Assembly (NCBI GenBank): GCA_910577935.1
Contig: CAJTOT010000001.1
Coordinates: 224,068-288,067, forward strand
DNA length: 64,000 nt
Direction of reading: 5' to 3'
Source: an uncultured Hungatella sp.
Lineage (GTDB): Bacteria > Bacillota > Clostridia > Lachnospirales > Lachnospiraceae
Part shown: positions 50,504 through 60,727 of the stretch, one piece after another
Position numbering within the stretch: the stretch's first letter is position 1
Layout: every line of letters begins with the position of its first letter
Notes under the pieces: generated by a model
The model's database searches: none
Told to the model about the DNA's origin: nothing
Seen by the model: the letters and a program-made list of their open reading frames with translations, nothing else
Made by a program: the position numbers and the translations under genes

Positions 50504-52312
50504 TTACTTCAAAGTCTCCGCCGCCTGCTCACCTGCGACCCGCCCGAAGCATACGGACTGGGAATAGCCGCCGGACTGCCATGTCACCTCGCCGGAAGCG
50601 TACAGGCCATCCACAGGAGTCCCGTCTTCATACAGCACCTGGGCCTTCTCGTTGCAGGAGACACCGCCCTTTGTCATGTGATTGGCCGCCTCGATGCGGA
50701 CTCCATAGTAAGGTCCTTCTGCGTCCAGGGGACGTGAAGCCGCTGCCTCCAAGAGCTCGTCTTCCTCTCCTGCCGATGCCGCCGCATTAAAGTCGGCGAC
50801 TGTCTGCTCAAGACCTGCCGGGTCGATTCCCAGCGCCTTTGCCAGCTCCGCCAGAGTCTCTCCCTGAGAGTAGTATCCCAGCCCCACATGCTTGCGGATT
50901 CTGTAGAAGGAGTCATATCCTGTCTGGTCCGTGATGCTGAACACGGCTCCGTCAGTCTGCGCCTGGATAGCGGTTCCAAGATTCAGTCCGCCTGCGCTCT
51001 CCGAGATAAAACGCTGCCCTTCCTTGTTCACCAGAAGGCTCAAGTCCGCGCCGCCGGTTAAATCCCTGCGGGGAACGATGATGTTTGGGAATACGCGGAC
51101 ATTGTCCATCTGTTCCATCTTAAAGCCGTTGTCCTCAAACACCTTGACAAAATCACCGGTGGTTCCCATCTGGTTGGATGTGTTCAGCACCTCATATCCG
51201 GGAGCGTACTCCGCCAGCAGCTCTTTGCTGCTGCAGAAGCCGCCGGTGGCAATGATGGTGTTCTGGGCCTTGATGGCATAGCTTTCGTTATTGTTGTTCT
51301 CCACGTTGACTCCCACGCAGCGCCCGTTTTCCATAATCAGGTCCACTCCCTTTGTGCCGGTGCGGATATCGATTCCCAGTTCTGCCGCGCACTGTTCCAT
51401 GCCTGCCTGGATCACCTCTCCTGCGTACTGGTCTTTCTCTGCCATATGGTTCATGGCGCCGTAGTTGTCGTTCAGCTCCACGCCCATGTCGCGAAGCCAC
51501 GCGTCCAGAACATTCTCCTGCTCTGCCCACACTTCCACCCTCTCCATGGTGTCGCCTGCCGTGGACTTGGCCTCTATAAAATTCTCCACCTGATTCACGG
51601 TCCATTTTTCATTGCCTGCCGCCTTCTGGGCCTCCGAGTTGATCAGGTCATAAAAGTTCATGTCAAACTTTCCGTTGCCGCTGAGAATATCCATCTTCTC
51701 AATGAGAATGATATTGGCGTCCTCTTTGAGCTGCTTGGCTGTAATCGCCGCCGCCAGGCCGGAAGGACCGCCGCCTACCACCACGATATCCGCCGTCACG
51801 TCGTCCAGCGTCTTGGCCTCCTTCTCAGGGCCGGCAGTGGCCATGGTGATGCTCTCCACCTCAAGCCCTGCCTGAGTCATGGCATCGGCAACCGCCGCCT
51901 TCACCGCGTAGGAGGAGAAGGTAGCCGCGCTCACGCTGTCCACCACAGGAGAATTTGCCTCTAAGATTCTCTCTCTGATAATGGGAAATGCCCTGTCCAT
52001 CACCACATTGGTCTCGTGGTGGTCGCCCAGCTCCAACTCCGTGATGACATTGCCCTCAATGGTCACCTTCAAGTTCAGTTCTCCGCCGTAGCCGCTGCCT
52101 TTGGCGTCATACACCACCGGCCCTGCCTCAGCCTCTGTGGTCTCGGCTTCTGCAGTCGGGGCTTCTGTCTTGGCCTCCTCTGTGGCAGGCGCTGCCGTGG
52201 TAGTCTCCGGGGCCGCTGTCGTCTCCCCGGTTCCCGCTCCTCCCGAACATGCCGCCAGGCTCAGAGCCGCCGCCGATGCGGCAAATGTCCTCAAAAACCT
52301 TGTTTTTCTCAT
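50504..52312 (-). CDS. Secreted flavocytochrome-c-type reductase with FMN- and FAD-binding domains
   Basis: 602 residues. A lipobox (AACSGG) follows a signal peptide and a Thr/Glu/Ala linker. An FMN_bind domain (about 70-145) has DSVSAATFSS, the threonine being the ApbE-type covalent FMN site. The rest is an FAD_binding_2 domain (VVGGGPSGLAAAIT about 180) with a substrate cap, as in fumarate, urocanate or acrylate reductases. No haem CxxCH motif is present, so electrons must come from the FMN domain or a membrane donor. The terminal electron acceptor cannot be named. It has its own SigA promoter. Confidence 0.9.
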   Translation of the reverse strand: MRKTRFLRTFAASAAALSLAACSGGAGTGETTAAPETTTAAPATEEAKTEAPTAEAETTEAEAGPVVYDAKGSGYGGELNLKVTIEGNVITELELGDHHETNVVMDRAFPIIRERILEANSPVVDSVSAATFSSYAVKAAVADAMTQAGLEVESITMATAGPEKEAKTLDDVTADIVVVGGGPSGLAAAITAKQLKEDANIILIEKMDILSGNGKFDMNFYDLINSEAQKAAGNEKWTVNQVENFIEAKSTAGDTMERVEVWAEQENVLDAWLRDMGVELNDNYGAMNHMAEKDQYAGEVIQAGMEQCAAELGIDIRTGTKGVDLIMENGRCVGVNVENNNNESYAIKAQNTIIATGGFCSSKELLAEYAPGYEVLNTSNQMGTTGDFVKVFEDNGFKMEQMDNVRVFPNIIVPRRDLTGGADLSLLVNKEGQRFISESAGGLNLGTAIQAQTDGAVFSITDQTGYDSFYRIRKHVGLGYYSQGETLAELAKALGIDPAGLEQTVADFNAAASAGEEDELLEAAASRPLDAEGPYYGVRIEAANHMTKGGVSCNEKAQVLYEDGTPVDGLYASGEVTWQSGGYSQSVCFGRVAGEQAAETLK

Positions 52313-52368
52313 AACAATCCTCCAATTATTTTTTCAGGCCTTCCCGTCTGTTCCGGCCTGCAGTAAAC

Positions 52369-52397
52369 ATTATATCTTATTGTAAATGATTTATCAA
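52369..52397 (-). promoter_or_regulatory. Promoter of the flavocytochrome-type reductase
   Basis: The minus-strand -35 TTGATA (52392-52397) and -10 TATAAT (52369-52374) have a 17-bp spacer, about 55 bp before the start codon, with GGAGG between. Confidence 0.75.
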
Positions 52398-52558
52398 TTT
52401 TCTTTTTCATTTAAAAAAAATTTCGGCAGAATTTCCAGTTTCATGAGGCTTTTTTGTACAAAACGCGGAATGAGACATTGACATAAAAAGGCCCGCCGTG
52501 TTCCATATACTGTGGAAGACAAATCTCCCGACCTTTCGCGGGAATCATTTATAATCCT

Positions 52559-53812
52559 TTAATTCGCCTTCCTGTTAATGAATTCCGTCTTCGTCTTGGA
52601 GTACACAAACTTCTGGCTTCCGTACAATCCATAATATCCCGACAACGTAAAACTGACTGCTATCGCGATGGCAAAATAAGGCATCGCCTCAAACCCGCAC
52701 ATCTCGAAGGCGATAAACATGCTGGATATGGGGCAGTTGGTCACGCCGGCAAAGAGGGCTGCCATGCCGCAGGCCGCGCACAGAGACGGAGAAAATCCGA
52801 ACATCGTTCCCGCGACGCACCCGAAGGCGGCTCCCACGCACATGGTGGGAACGATCTCGCCTCCCTTATAGCCGGCCCCCAGGGTCACAGCGGTGAACAG
52901 CAGCTTCAGCAGAAAGGCTTCATATCTGACATGCCCCTCCAAAGCCTCCTCAATCAGGCTCACGCTGCTGCCGTTGTATATGCGGCTGCCTGTGAGGAGC
53001 GTCAGAACTATCAGGAGCAATGCCCCCGCCAGAATCCGCAGGTAGGGGTTCTTAAAAAATCTCCGGTACAGATGCTCCGCCTGGTGGAGCGCCAGGCAGA
53101 AGGCGATGCTTAAGACAGCGCACAGAACCCCCAGGCAGACAATCAGAAGAGCCGGGACAAACCCGAACTCCGGTATCTCCGCGATCGTGAAATGTTCTGC
53201 CGACATCCCCATGAGCCCTGCCACTCCGGCTCCGATAAAGGAGGCAAAGAGACAGGGGACCAGAGCCGCGTAGTACATAATGCCGATGCTGACCACCTCC
53301 ATGGAGAAGATGCCGGCTGCCAGCGGCGTGCCGAACAGAGCCCCGAAGCAGGCGCTCATGCCGCACATCAATGCCACCTTCCCGTCTCTCTCATCCAGCC
53401 TGAGAACCTTTCCCACAAGGGTGCCCAGGCTCCCGCCGATCTGGAGGGCCGCCCCCTCTCTCCCCGCCGACCCGCCGGTGAGATGGGTGAGCACCGTGCC
53501 GGCGAAGATCAGGGGGCCGGTGGCCATGGACATCTTCTGGTTCGAGGAGATGGCCTCCAGCACCATGTTGGTGCCCTTGTTCTTCCCCTGCTTTGTCACC
53601 TGGTACAAAAACACGATAATCAGGCCGGACACCGGAAGCAGATACAGAAGCCAGCCGTGCCGCCGGAAAGCGGCGGAGGCAAGGCGTATCCCATGGCCGA
53701 AGACGCCGCCCACAGCCCCGCCCAGTATTCCTGTCACGCCGGAGATTACTGCCCACTTTACAAAGTAGTCCACCTGCGCCCCAAAAGGCACCTTTATTTT
53801 TAACTGTTCCAT
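52559..53812 (-). CDS. ClC family chloride or fluoride transporter
   Basis: 417 residues, about ten helices. The gating glutamate motif is GGSAGREGAALQIGG, and FGALFGTPLAAGIFSMEV and GAGYKGGEIVPTMCVGAAFG are typical ClC segments. The classic GSGIP near the N-terminus is not seen, and GREGAAxQ instead of GREGPxVQ recalls the CLC-F (fluoride/proton antiporter) branch. No fluoride riboswitch is seen upstream, so the substrate remains open. It lies between the flavoprotein gene and ilvA. Confidence 0.85.
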   Translation of the reverse strand: MEQLKIKVPFGAQVDYFVKWAVISGVTGILGGAVGGVFGHGIRLASAAFRRHGWLLYLLPVSGLIIVFLYQVTKQGKNKGTNMVLEAISSNQKMSMATGPLIFAGTVLTHLTGGSAGREGAALQIGGSLGTLVGKVLRLDERDGKVALMCGMSACFGALFGTPLAAGIFSMEVVSIGIMYYAALVPCLFASFIGAGVAGLMGMSAEHFTIAEIPEFGFVPALLIVCLGVLCAVLSIAFCLALHQAEHLYRRFFKNPYLRILAGALLLIVLTLLTGSRIYNGSSVSLIEEALEGHVRYEAFLLKLLFTAVTLGAGYKGGEIVPTMCVGAAFGCVAGTMFGFSPSLCAACGMAALFAGVTNCPISSMFIAFEMCGFEAMPYFAIAIAVSFTLSGYYGLYGSQKFVYSKTKTEFINRKAN

Positions 53813-53898
53813 CTTCTCTCGTCCCCCGCAGACGTTCCCGCAGACAGCGGCAGCGGCAAAACCTCTGCCCCTGCCGCCTGTATGTGCGCCTTTCTCTT

Positions 53899-55122
53899 CT
53901 ACTCTGTGTAAGTTCCTGAAGCCTTCACCAGCTTGGGACGGTATCCCGCCTCGTTCAGCACCCTGACAATCGCGTTCTTGTGCTCGGTGCCGAAGGCTTC
54001 GATGGTGATCTTAAGCTCCACCGCCGCGTTGCGGTTGATGCTGATAAACTGGTTGTGCTCCAGCTTGATGACATTGCCCTTCTCCTGTGCCAGGAGGGTG
54101 GAAATCTTCGCCAGCTCTCCCGGCTTATCCGGAAGAAGAACAGACACCGTGAACACCCGGTCTCTCTGTACCAGGCCGTGCTGTACCACGGACGCCATGG
54201 TGATCACATCCATGTTGCCGCCGCTTAAGACGGCGACAATCTTTTTCTTCTGCACATTCAGATGCTTTAACGCCGCCACCGTCAGGAGGCCGGAATTCTC
54301 CACGATCATCTTGTGGTTCTCCACCATATCCAGGAAGGTGACGATCAGCTCATTGTCTTCCACGGTGACGACCTCATCCACATTCTCCTGGATATAGGGG
54401 AAAATCAGATCGCCCGGGCACTTTACCGCGGTGCCGTCGGCAATGGTGTCGGCGCTCTTCAGCGTCACCACATGCCCTGCTTTTAAAGATTCCTGCATAC
54501 AGTTGGCCCCTGCCGGCTCCACGCCGATGACCTTGATCTTGGGGTTCAGCAGCTTTGCCAGGGTTGAGATTCCGGCGCACAGCCCGCCTCCGCCTACAGG
54601 AACCAGAATGTAGTCCACAGTGGGAAGCTCCTTGATGATCTCCATGGCGATGGTCCCCTGCCCTGTAGCTACGGCCAGGTCGTTGAAAGGATGAACGAAG
54701 GTCATCTTCTTCTCCTGGGCCAGCTGGCAGGCATAGGCGCAGCTCTCGTCAAAACCATTGCCCTCCAGAATCACTTCCGCCCCGTAATTCCTGGTGCGGT
54801 TCACCTTGATGAGGGGGGTGGTGGTGGGCATGACCACCGTAGCCGGAACTCCTGCCAGCTTTGCCGCGTAGGCCACGCCCTGGGCATGGTTTCCCGCTGA
54901 GGCGGTGATAAGGCCGTGCTGCCTCTCCTCCTCCGTGAGTGTGCTGATCTTGTAGTACGCGCCCCTGATCTTGTACGCGCCGGTGTACTGCATGTTCTCA
55001 GGTTTAAAATACACCCGGTTGCCGGTCTGCTCAGAAAAATATTCGCTGTACACCAGCTTTGTCTCCTGTGTTACCTTGCCTACCGCCTCCGATGCTTCTT
55101 CAAAGCTTTCCAGTGTCATCAT
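53899..55122 (-). CDS. ilvA: Threonine ammonia-lyase with ACT domain
   Basis: 407 residues. PLP enzyme that deaminates threonine to 2-oxobutyrate. The PLP lysine lies in GAYKIRGA and the phosphate loop in PVGGGGLCAGI; the C-terminal 80 residues form one ACT domain (VSVLLPDKPGELAKISTLL), not the paired regulatory domains of biosynthetic IlvA. This short form is the catabolic or clostridial type. It starts 4 bp after the ftsY stop (SD in the overlap), so it may be expressed with smc-ftsY, an odd partnership. Confidence 0.93.
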   Translation of the reverse strand: MMTLESFEEASEAVGKVTQETKLVYSEYFSEQTGNRVYFKPENMQYTGAYKIRGAYYKISTLTEEERQHGLITASAGNHAQGVAYAAKLAGVPATVVMPTTTPLIKVNRTRNYGAEVILEGNGFDESCAYACQLAQEKKMTFVHPFNDLAVATGQGTIAMEIIKELPTVDYILVPVGGGGLCAGISTLAKLLNPKIKVIGVEPAGANCMQESLKAGHVVTLKSADTIADGTAVKCPGDLIFPYIQENVDEVVTVEDNELIVTFLDMVENHKMIVENSGLLTVAALKHLNVQKKKIVAVLSGGNMDVITMASVVQHGLVQRDRVFTVSVLLPDKPGELAKISTLLAQEKGNVIKLEHNQFISINRNAAVELKITIEAFGTEHKNAIVRVLNEAGYRPKLVKASGTYTE

Positions 55123-55126
55123 GTTG

Positions 55127-56068
55127 TCAATCCTCTCCTCTTCTTATATTAAACAGCGCGTTGATAAATTCTTCTGCGTTGAATTTCTGCAGGTCGTCTA
55201 TCTGTTCCCCGATGCCGATATATTTCACCGGAATTCCCAGCTCCGACTGGATAGCCACGGCGATTCCGCCCTTCGCGGTCCCGTCCAGCTTGGTCAGAAT
55301 GATGCCGGTGATATCCGCCACCTCCATGAACTGCCTGGCCTGGGACAGCGCGTTCTGACCTGTGGTCCCGTCGAGAACCACCAGAGTCTCCCTGTACGCC
55401 TCCGGGTATTCCTTGTCTATGATCCGGTTGATCTTTTTTAACTCTTCCATCAGGTTCTTCTTGTTGTGAAGCCGGCCGGCGGTGTCGCAGATGAGCACAT
55501 CCGAATTTCTGGACTTGGCCGCGGCGATGGCGTCAAAAATCACCGCCGCCGGGTCGGAGCCCTCCTGCTGGGCGATGATCTCCACGCCTGCGCGGTGGGA
55601 CCACTCGGTCAGCTGTTCGATAGCCGCCGCCCGGAAGGTATCCGCCGCCGCCATGATCACTTTCCTGCCGCTGTCTTTCAGCTGCCCTGCCAGTTTTCCC
55701 ACGGAGGTGGTCTTGCCCACGCCGTTGACGCCGATGACCAGGATCACCGACCTCCTGTTCTCGAACTCGTAGGCATTTTCACCCAGATCCATCTGCTGCT
55801 TCATGGTCTCTATGAGAATCGCCTTGCACTCCGACGGCTCCTTGATGTGCTGCTCCTTCACCTTCGCCCGGAGATTTTCCACGATGGACATGGTGGTCTG
55901 TATTCCCAGATCCCCCATAATCAGGGTCTCCTCGATCTCCTCATAAAAGTCGTCGTCGATAGCGGAGAAACCGCTGAAAATAGAATCCATACCGGATATA
56001 ATGTTATTTCTGGTTTTGGCAAGACCTTCTACCAGCCTGCCGAAAAATCCTTTTTTTCCTTCTGCCAT
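55127..56068 (-). CDS. ftsY: Signal recognition particle receptor FtsY
   Basis: 313 residues with a short N-terminal basic stretch, then the NG GTPase domain. The G1 loop is GVNGVGKTT, followed by [19 protein letters not shown] and [10 protein letters not shown] (G4), all conserved. It docks ribosome-SRP complexes at the membrane. It lies 10 bp after smc, the usual Firmicutes order rnc-smc-ftsY. Confidence 0.97.
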   Translation of the reverse strand: MAEGKKGFFGRLVEGLAKTRNNIISGMDSIFSGFSAIDDDFYEEIEETLIMGDLGIQTTMSIVENLRAKVKEQHIKEPSECKAILIETMKQQMDLGENAYEFENRRSVILVIGVNGVGKTTSVGKLAGQLKDSGRKVIMAAADTFRAAAIEQLTEWSHRAGVEIIAQQEGSDPAAVIFDAIAAAKSRNSDVLICDTAGRLHNKKNLMEELKKINRIIDKEYPEAYRETLVVLDGTTGQNALSQARQFMEVADITGIILTKLDGTAKGGIAVAIQSELGIPVKYIGIGEQIDDLQKFNAEEFINALFNIRRGED

Positions 56069-56078
56069 GGTTTCCCTC

Positions 56079-59000
56079 CTATTTGTCCAAAGTGTCCTCG
56101 ATCAGATTGACCGAAACCAGGGTGGACACGCCCTTCTCCTGCATGGTAATGCCGTAAAGTCTGTCTGCGCTTACCATGGTGCCTCTTCTGTGGGTGATCA
56201 CAATAAACTGGGTGTTCTCTGTCAGCTTGTGCAGGTATCCGGCAAACCGGTCTACGTTGGAATCGTCCAGGGCCGCCTCGATCTCGTCCAGAAGACAGAA
56301 AGGGGACGGCTTTAAGTTCTGGATGGCAAAGAGAAGGGCTATGGCCGTGAGAGCCTTCTCCCCTCCGGAGAGCTGCATCATGTTCTGCAGCTTTTTGCCC
56401 GGAGGCTGGGAGATAATCTGGATTCCCGCCTCCAGGATATCCTCTCCATCCACCAGCTCCAGCATCCCGTGTCCTCCCCCGAACAGCTCCTTGAACACAT
56501 GGTCGAACTCCTGCCGGATCTCCTTGAATTTTTCCTCAAACTGCCTGCGCATGCCCTCGTCCAGCTCGGCTATGATACCCTGAAGCGTTTCCTCCGCCTT
56601 CACCAGGTCCTCATGCTGGGTCTTCATAAACTCGTACCTCTCGGCTACCTCCTTGTAGTCCTCGATAGCGTTGACGTTGACGCTGCCCAGGGCTCTGATG
56701 GCGGCTCTCAGCTGTTCCGTGTGTTTTTTCATGTCCGAGAGAACCGTCCACTCCGGGTTCTTAACGGCCAGCGCCGTGGTGAAGGTCAGCTCATACTCGC
56801 TCCACATATACTCTACATGGTGCTCCAGCCTCTCCTCCAGCTTTTCCTTCTGGCTCTGGAGACGGAACAGCTCCTTGTCCAGACGGCTCTGGCGGCCTGA
56901 CAATTCCTCCCGCCTGTCGAACAGCTGCTTCTGTTCCCTGGACTTTTCCTCCCTCACGGCAAGGTGGTCCGCCACCGTCTGCTCTGCCAGCTCTGCCTCC
57001 CTGGCCATGTCTTCAATCCGGCCTTTCAGCTCCTGGATCTCCTGATTTTTCCCGGCTATGATCTGGTCGCTGGCATCTGTGCTGCCTGCCAGCTGCCCCA
57101 GCTCCTCCTTAAGCTTTCCGATCTCGTTCCTCACACGTTTCATGTTCTCCTGGACAAACTGATACTTCTGCTGTAAGTTGGCGTTCTCCAGCTGGACCAC
57201 CGACAGCTCCTTAGCCAGCTCTTCCCTGCGCCCTCTGGCCTCCTCCAGCTGCCCCGCCAGCTCTTCCACCTGCCTGTTCTCCTGGTCGTTTTGAGATTCC
57301 AGGTCTGAAACCCCCTCTGCCAGCTCCTTCTGATTCCTCTCGATCTCCCGGATCTGCTCCTCCAGATGGCTGTTCTCCATAACCATGTCACGGGAGGATT
57401 CGGATATCTCCAGAATCTTGTCGTCCAGCTGAGACAGATTCATCTGAATCGTGTTCTGCTCCAGGTAAGCCCCCTGGCGCTGCTGCTTTAACTGCTCCAG
57501 CTCCTCTCTCTGCCCTGCCAGATGCCCTTCCGCCATATCCAGCTCCTGCTGAAGCTGCTCTGCCGCCCGGAGGGCCTTCTCGCACAGCCTTTCCAGCTCC
57601 TCGATCTCCCGTCTTCTTCCCAGGAGGTTGCTGGTATTTTTGAAAGCGCCTCCTGTCATGGAGCCTCCGGCGCTTAAAAGCTCCCCCTCCAGGGTGACGA
57701 TCCGCAGGGTATACTGATACCTTCTCGACAAGGCGATGGCGTGGTCGATATTGTCCACCACCACCACCCGCCCCAGAAGATACCGGATCAGGCCCTCATA
57801 CTGTCTGTCCGCCGACACCAGCTGGCTGGCCAGCCCCAAAACTCCCGGCTCACCCAGCGCCTTGTCCTGGGTAAAGCTCCCCTTCTGCCCTACGCTGGTC
57901 AAGGGGAGGAAGGTGGCTCTGCCGTATTGATTCTTCTTCAGATACTCGATGAGATGCTTCGCCGTGGTCTCGGAGTCTGTGACGATGTTCTGGATACTGC
58001 CTCCCAGAGCCGTCTCGATAGCCGTCTCGTACTCCTTCTGGGTGGTGATAATATCCGCCACCACGCCGTGGATTCCCCTGACCCGGTTTCTCACCTCCAT
58101 GACCCGCCTGATGCTGCCGCCGTAGCCTTCGTACCGCTCCGCCAGATTCTTGAGAGACTCCAGCTTGGTGGAGTCCGTGTGGTATTCCTGCTGCCGGTCG
58201 TTTAAGTTCTTTGACAGGCGTTTTACCTCCGACTCCAGCTCCCCGATGCGCTCCTGGCAGGTCTCCTGGGCCACGGCCAGGGCATTCAGACGCTCCTCCA
58301 CCCGGGAGAGCTTCTTCTGCTCCTCCTTTTTCTGCTCCTCCTGCACCGACTCATCGCTTTTTGACTTTAACAGCTTCTGGACCACCTCGGAGCGGCGCAC
58401 CTGAACCTGCTCCATCATAGCCTCATACCGCTGCTGCCTGGCTGTCAGGGACGCCTTCTCATTCATGGTCAGAATAATCTGGCCCTTCCCTGTCTCGATC
58501 CTCTGGTCCAGAAGCATGATAGCCTCGTCCGCCTGGCGGAGCGTCTCTTCCGCCTCTTCCTGCCTGCGCTGCCCGTCCTTCACATATCTGGAAATCTGTT
58601 GGTCGTCCGCCTCATACTCCTGAATCTGCCCCTGCCGCTCTTCTATGTCCCGTCCGATGGTGTTCATGCGGGAGCCTATGTGTTCCGCGTTCATGCGCTC
58701 CGTGTTGATCTGCTCCAGAAGCACGTTGATCCGGCCTTCCAGATTCCCCTTTTGGATGTTGGCCTGGCCTGTCTTGTCCCGGCCCTGCTGGATAATCTCA
58801 TCCAGCTGCTTCAATGCCTGGTCCAGCTCGTCGTAGGTGATTCGTATCCGGTCCGAGGCCGCCCTGGTCTCCTCCAGGTCGCCGGACACCACGGAGGTGT
58901 TATCCTCCACCCCCTTCAGCTGTCCGCGTATGTCCTCGCTCTCATTCAGAAACACGTTGACCTCATAGCTTTTCAGCTCTTCCCTGAGCCGCAGGTACTC

Positions 59001-59639
59001 TCTGGCGGTCTCCGACTGTCTCGCCAAAGGCCCTACCTGCTTCTCCAGCTCCGAGAGGATATCGCTGACCCTGACCAGGTTCTGTTTCTCGTCCTCCAGC
59101 TTTTTCTGGGCGATGGTCTTCCTCCGCTTGAACTTCACGATCCCCGCCGCCTCATCGAACAGCTCCCTTCGGTCCTCCGGCTTGCCGCTTAAGATCTTGT
59201 CGATCTGGCCCTGTCCGATGATGGAATACCCTTCCTTGCCGATGCCCGTGTCGTAGAACAGCTCATTGATATCCTTCAGACGGCAGGCGCTCCCGTTGAT
59301 CAGATACTCGCTCTCGCCGGAGCGGTAGATTCTCCTGGCCACGGTTACCTGGTCATAGTCGATGGCCAGCTGGTGGTCCTGGTTGTCCAGGGTGATGGCT
59401 ACGTAGGCGAATCCCTGGGGCTTTCTTGTCTCCGTCCCCGAGAAGATCACGTCCTGCATGCTGGCGCCTCTCAGCTGCTTGATCCTCTGCTCCCCCAGCA
59501 CCCACCGCACCGCGTCGGCCACATTGCTCTTGCCGCTTCCGTTTGGCCCCACGATGCCTGTGATGCCGTTGTGAAACTCAAACAGGATTTTGTTGGCAAA
59601 GGATTTGAACCCCTGTACTTCTATGCTTTTTAAATACAT
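56079..59639 (-). CDS. smc: Chromosome segregation protein SMC
   Basis: 1186 residues. Walker A GPNGSGKS (31-38), a long coiled coil, a hinge domain near 510-690 ([19 protein letters not shown]... to the [11 protein letters not shown] segment), a second coiled coil, then the signature [10 protein letters not shown] and Walker [14 protein letters not shown]. With ScpAB it compacts chromosomes. Neighbouring rnc is 20 bp upstream. No scpA or scpB is in view. Confidence 0.97.
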   Translation of the reverse strand: MYLKSIEVQGFKSFANKILFEFHNGITGIVGPNGSGKSNVADAVRWVLGEQRIKQLRGASMQDVIFSGTETRKPQGFAYVAITLDNQDHQLAIDYDQVTVARRIYRSGESEYLINGSACRLKDINELFYDTGIGKEGYSIIGQGQIDKILSGKPEDRRELFDEAAGIVKFKRRKTIAQKKLEDEKQNLVRVSDILSELEKQVGPLARQSETAREYLRLREELKSYEVNVFLNESEDIRGQLKGVEDNTSVVSGDLEETRAASDRIRITYDELDQALKQLDEIIQQGRDKTGQANIQKGNLEGRINVLLEQINTERMNAEHIGSRMNTIGRDIEERQGQIQEYEADDQQISRYVKDGQRRQEEAEETLRQADEAIMLLDQRIETGKGQIILTMNEKASLTARQQRYEAMMEQVQVRRSEVVQKLLKSKSDESVQEEQKKEEQKKLSRVEERLNALAVAQETCQERIGELESEVKRLSKNLNDRQQEYHTDSTKLESLKNLAERYEGYGGSIRRVMEVRNRVRGIHGVVADIITTQKEYETAIETALGGSIQNIVTDSETTAKHLIEYLKKNQYGRATFLPLTSVGQKGSFTQDKALGEPGVLGLASQLVSADRQYEGLIRYLLGRVVVVDNIDHAIALSRRYQYTLRIVTLEGELLSAGGSMTGGAFKNTSNLLGRRREIEELERLCEKALRAAEQLQQELDMAEGHLAGQREELEQLKQQRQGAYLEQNTIQMNLSQLDDKILEISESSRDMVMENSHLEEQIREIERNQKELAEGVSDLESQNDQENRQVEELAGQLEEARGRREELAKELSVVQLENANLQQKYQFVQENMKRVRNEIGKLKEELGQLAGSTDASDQIIAGKNQEIQELKGRIEDMAREAELAEQTVADHLAVREEKSREQKQLFDRREELSGRQSRLDKELFRLQSQKEKLEERLEHHVEYMWSEYELTFTTALAVKNPEWTVLSDMKKHTEQLRAAIRALGSVNVNAIEDYKEVAERYEFMKTQHEDLVKAEETLQGIIAELDEGMRRQFEEKFKEIRQEFDHVFKELFGGGHGMLELVDGEDILEAGIQIISQPPGKKLQNMMQLSGGEKALTAIALLFAIQNLKPSPFCLLDEIEAALDDSNVDRFAGYLHKLTENTQFIVITHRRGTMVSADRLYGITMQEKGVSTLVSVNLIEDTLDK

Positions 59640-59659
59640 GCTTCACCTGTGTTTTTCTG

Positions 59660-60367
59660 TCAGCAGTTTTCCGGCTGCTGATCTTCTTCTCTCAATTTTA
59701 AAATTCCCCTGTAGGCGGCCATGCTCTCCGCCGCCTTCTTGGTCCGCCCTGTCCCCCGGCCCACTTCCGTCTCTCCCACCAGCGCCCTGGCCTCAAACAG
59801 CTTGTTGTGGTCCGGCCCCTCTTCCCGTATCAGCTCATAGCTTAAAGGATTCTCCCCCATGGCCTGTACCATCTCCTGTAAAATAGTCTTGCTATCAAAA
59901 AAGAGCTGTTTGTGCTCAATATCATTGAAAATAAACTGTCCGATGAACTCTTTTGCACTAGCAAAACCACCATCCAGATAAATCGCCCCGATCAGAGCCT
60001 CCATGGCGTCGGAGACGATGGAATTCCTCTCTCTCCCCCCCGTGGCCTCCTCCCCCTTGCCCAGAAGCAGGTACTCTCCCAGAGAGATATCCCCCGCGCA
60101 CAGGGCCAGGGTAGGCTCGCAGACGATGCTTGCCCGCATCTTGGTCAGATCCCCCTCGGGCAGCTTCTTGTACTTGTGATACAGAAAATCGCTGGACACC
60201 ACCTCCAGCACCGCGTCTCCCAGAAATTCCAGCCTTTCATTGCATTTGGACTTGTCCATGTGATGTTCATTGGCATAAGAGCTGTGGGTCATAGCCTGGT
60301 GCAGAAGCTTCTTATTCTGAAATTCATATCCTGTCCTTTGTTCCAGTTCTTTTAACTGTCGATTCAT
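59660..60367 (-). CDS. rnc: Ribonuclease III
   Basis: 235 residues from ATG 60367, the usual family length; the frame extends to 60439, but a terminator hairpin (60394-60421) lies across that upstream part, and a GAGAGG site precedes 60367. The RNase III signature ERLEFLGDAVLE and the second acidic motif VSDAMEALIGAIYLDG are present, then a C-terminal dsRNA-binding domain (KTILQEMVQAMG onwards). It cuts dsRNA in rRNA precursors. It stands between acpP and smc. Confidence 0.95.
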   Translation of the reverse strand: MNRQLKELEQRTGYEFQNKKLLHQAMTHSSYANEHHMDKSKCNERLEFLGDAVLEVVSSDFLYHKYKKLPEGDLTKMRASIVCEPTLALCAGDISLGEYLLLGKGEEATGGRERNSIVSDAMEALIGAIYLDGGFASAKEFIGQFIFNDIEHKQLFFDSKTILQEMVQAMGENPLSYELIREEGPDHNKLFEARALVGETEVGRGTGRTKKAAESMAAYRGILKLREEDQQPENC

Positions 60368-60393
60368 AAATGCCTCTCGCTTTCCTATATGAC

Positions 60394-60421
60394 GAAAAAG
60401 CCCCAATACCAGGGCTTTTTC
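60394..60421 (-). terminator. Terminator between acpP and rnc
   Basis: A 10-bp stem GAAAAAGCCC (60394-60403) with GGGCTTTTTC (60412-60421). On the minus strand the T-run falls within the second arm. It lies 55 bp past the acpP stop and can uncouple plsX-acpP from rnc-smc. Confidence 0.75.
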
Positions 60422-60475
60422 ATCAGTTGTTTTTTCCATCCATGCCGAAGAGCCATATATAGCCGGCCTTCGTGT

Positions 60476-60706
60476 TTAGTTCAGCGCGTTCTTTATCTGC
60501 TCTACCGCGTCGCCTACGGTCACGATCTTTTCTGCCTCTTCCTGGGGAATCTCAATATCAAACTGCTCCTCTATGGCTGCGATGATCTCGAAAATATCCA
60601 GGGAGTCCGCTCCAAGATCGTCTACAAAGGTGGTGGAAGTGGTGATATCATCCTCTCCTACATTCATTACCTCCGCGATAATCCCCTGTAATTTTTCAAA
60701 CTCCAT
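60476..60706 (-). CDS. acpP: Acyl carrier protein
   Basis: 76 residues, four-helix ACP. S35 in DLGADSLDI accepts the 4'-phosphopantetheine. It carries fatty-acid intermediates. It is 21 bp after plsX, whose product uses acyl-ACP, so the two act in the same pathway. Confidence 0.96.
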   Translation of the reverse strand: MEFEKLQGIIAEVMNVGEDDITTSTTFVDDLGADSLDIFEIIAAIEEQFDIEIPQEEAEKIVTVGDAVEQIKNALN

Positions 60707-60727
60707 AGTTAAAACCTTCCTTTCTTC

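Noticed and set aside
53813..53898. Fluoride riboswitch before the ClC gene
   Set aside because: The GG-GATGG-GTTCC and CTGATGGC-CCTAC motifs are not present upstream of 53812.
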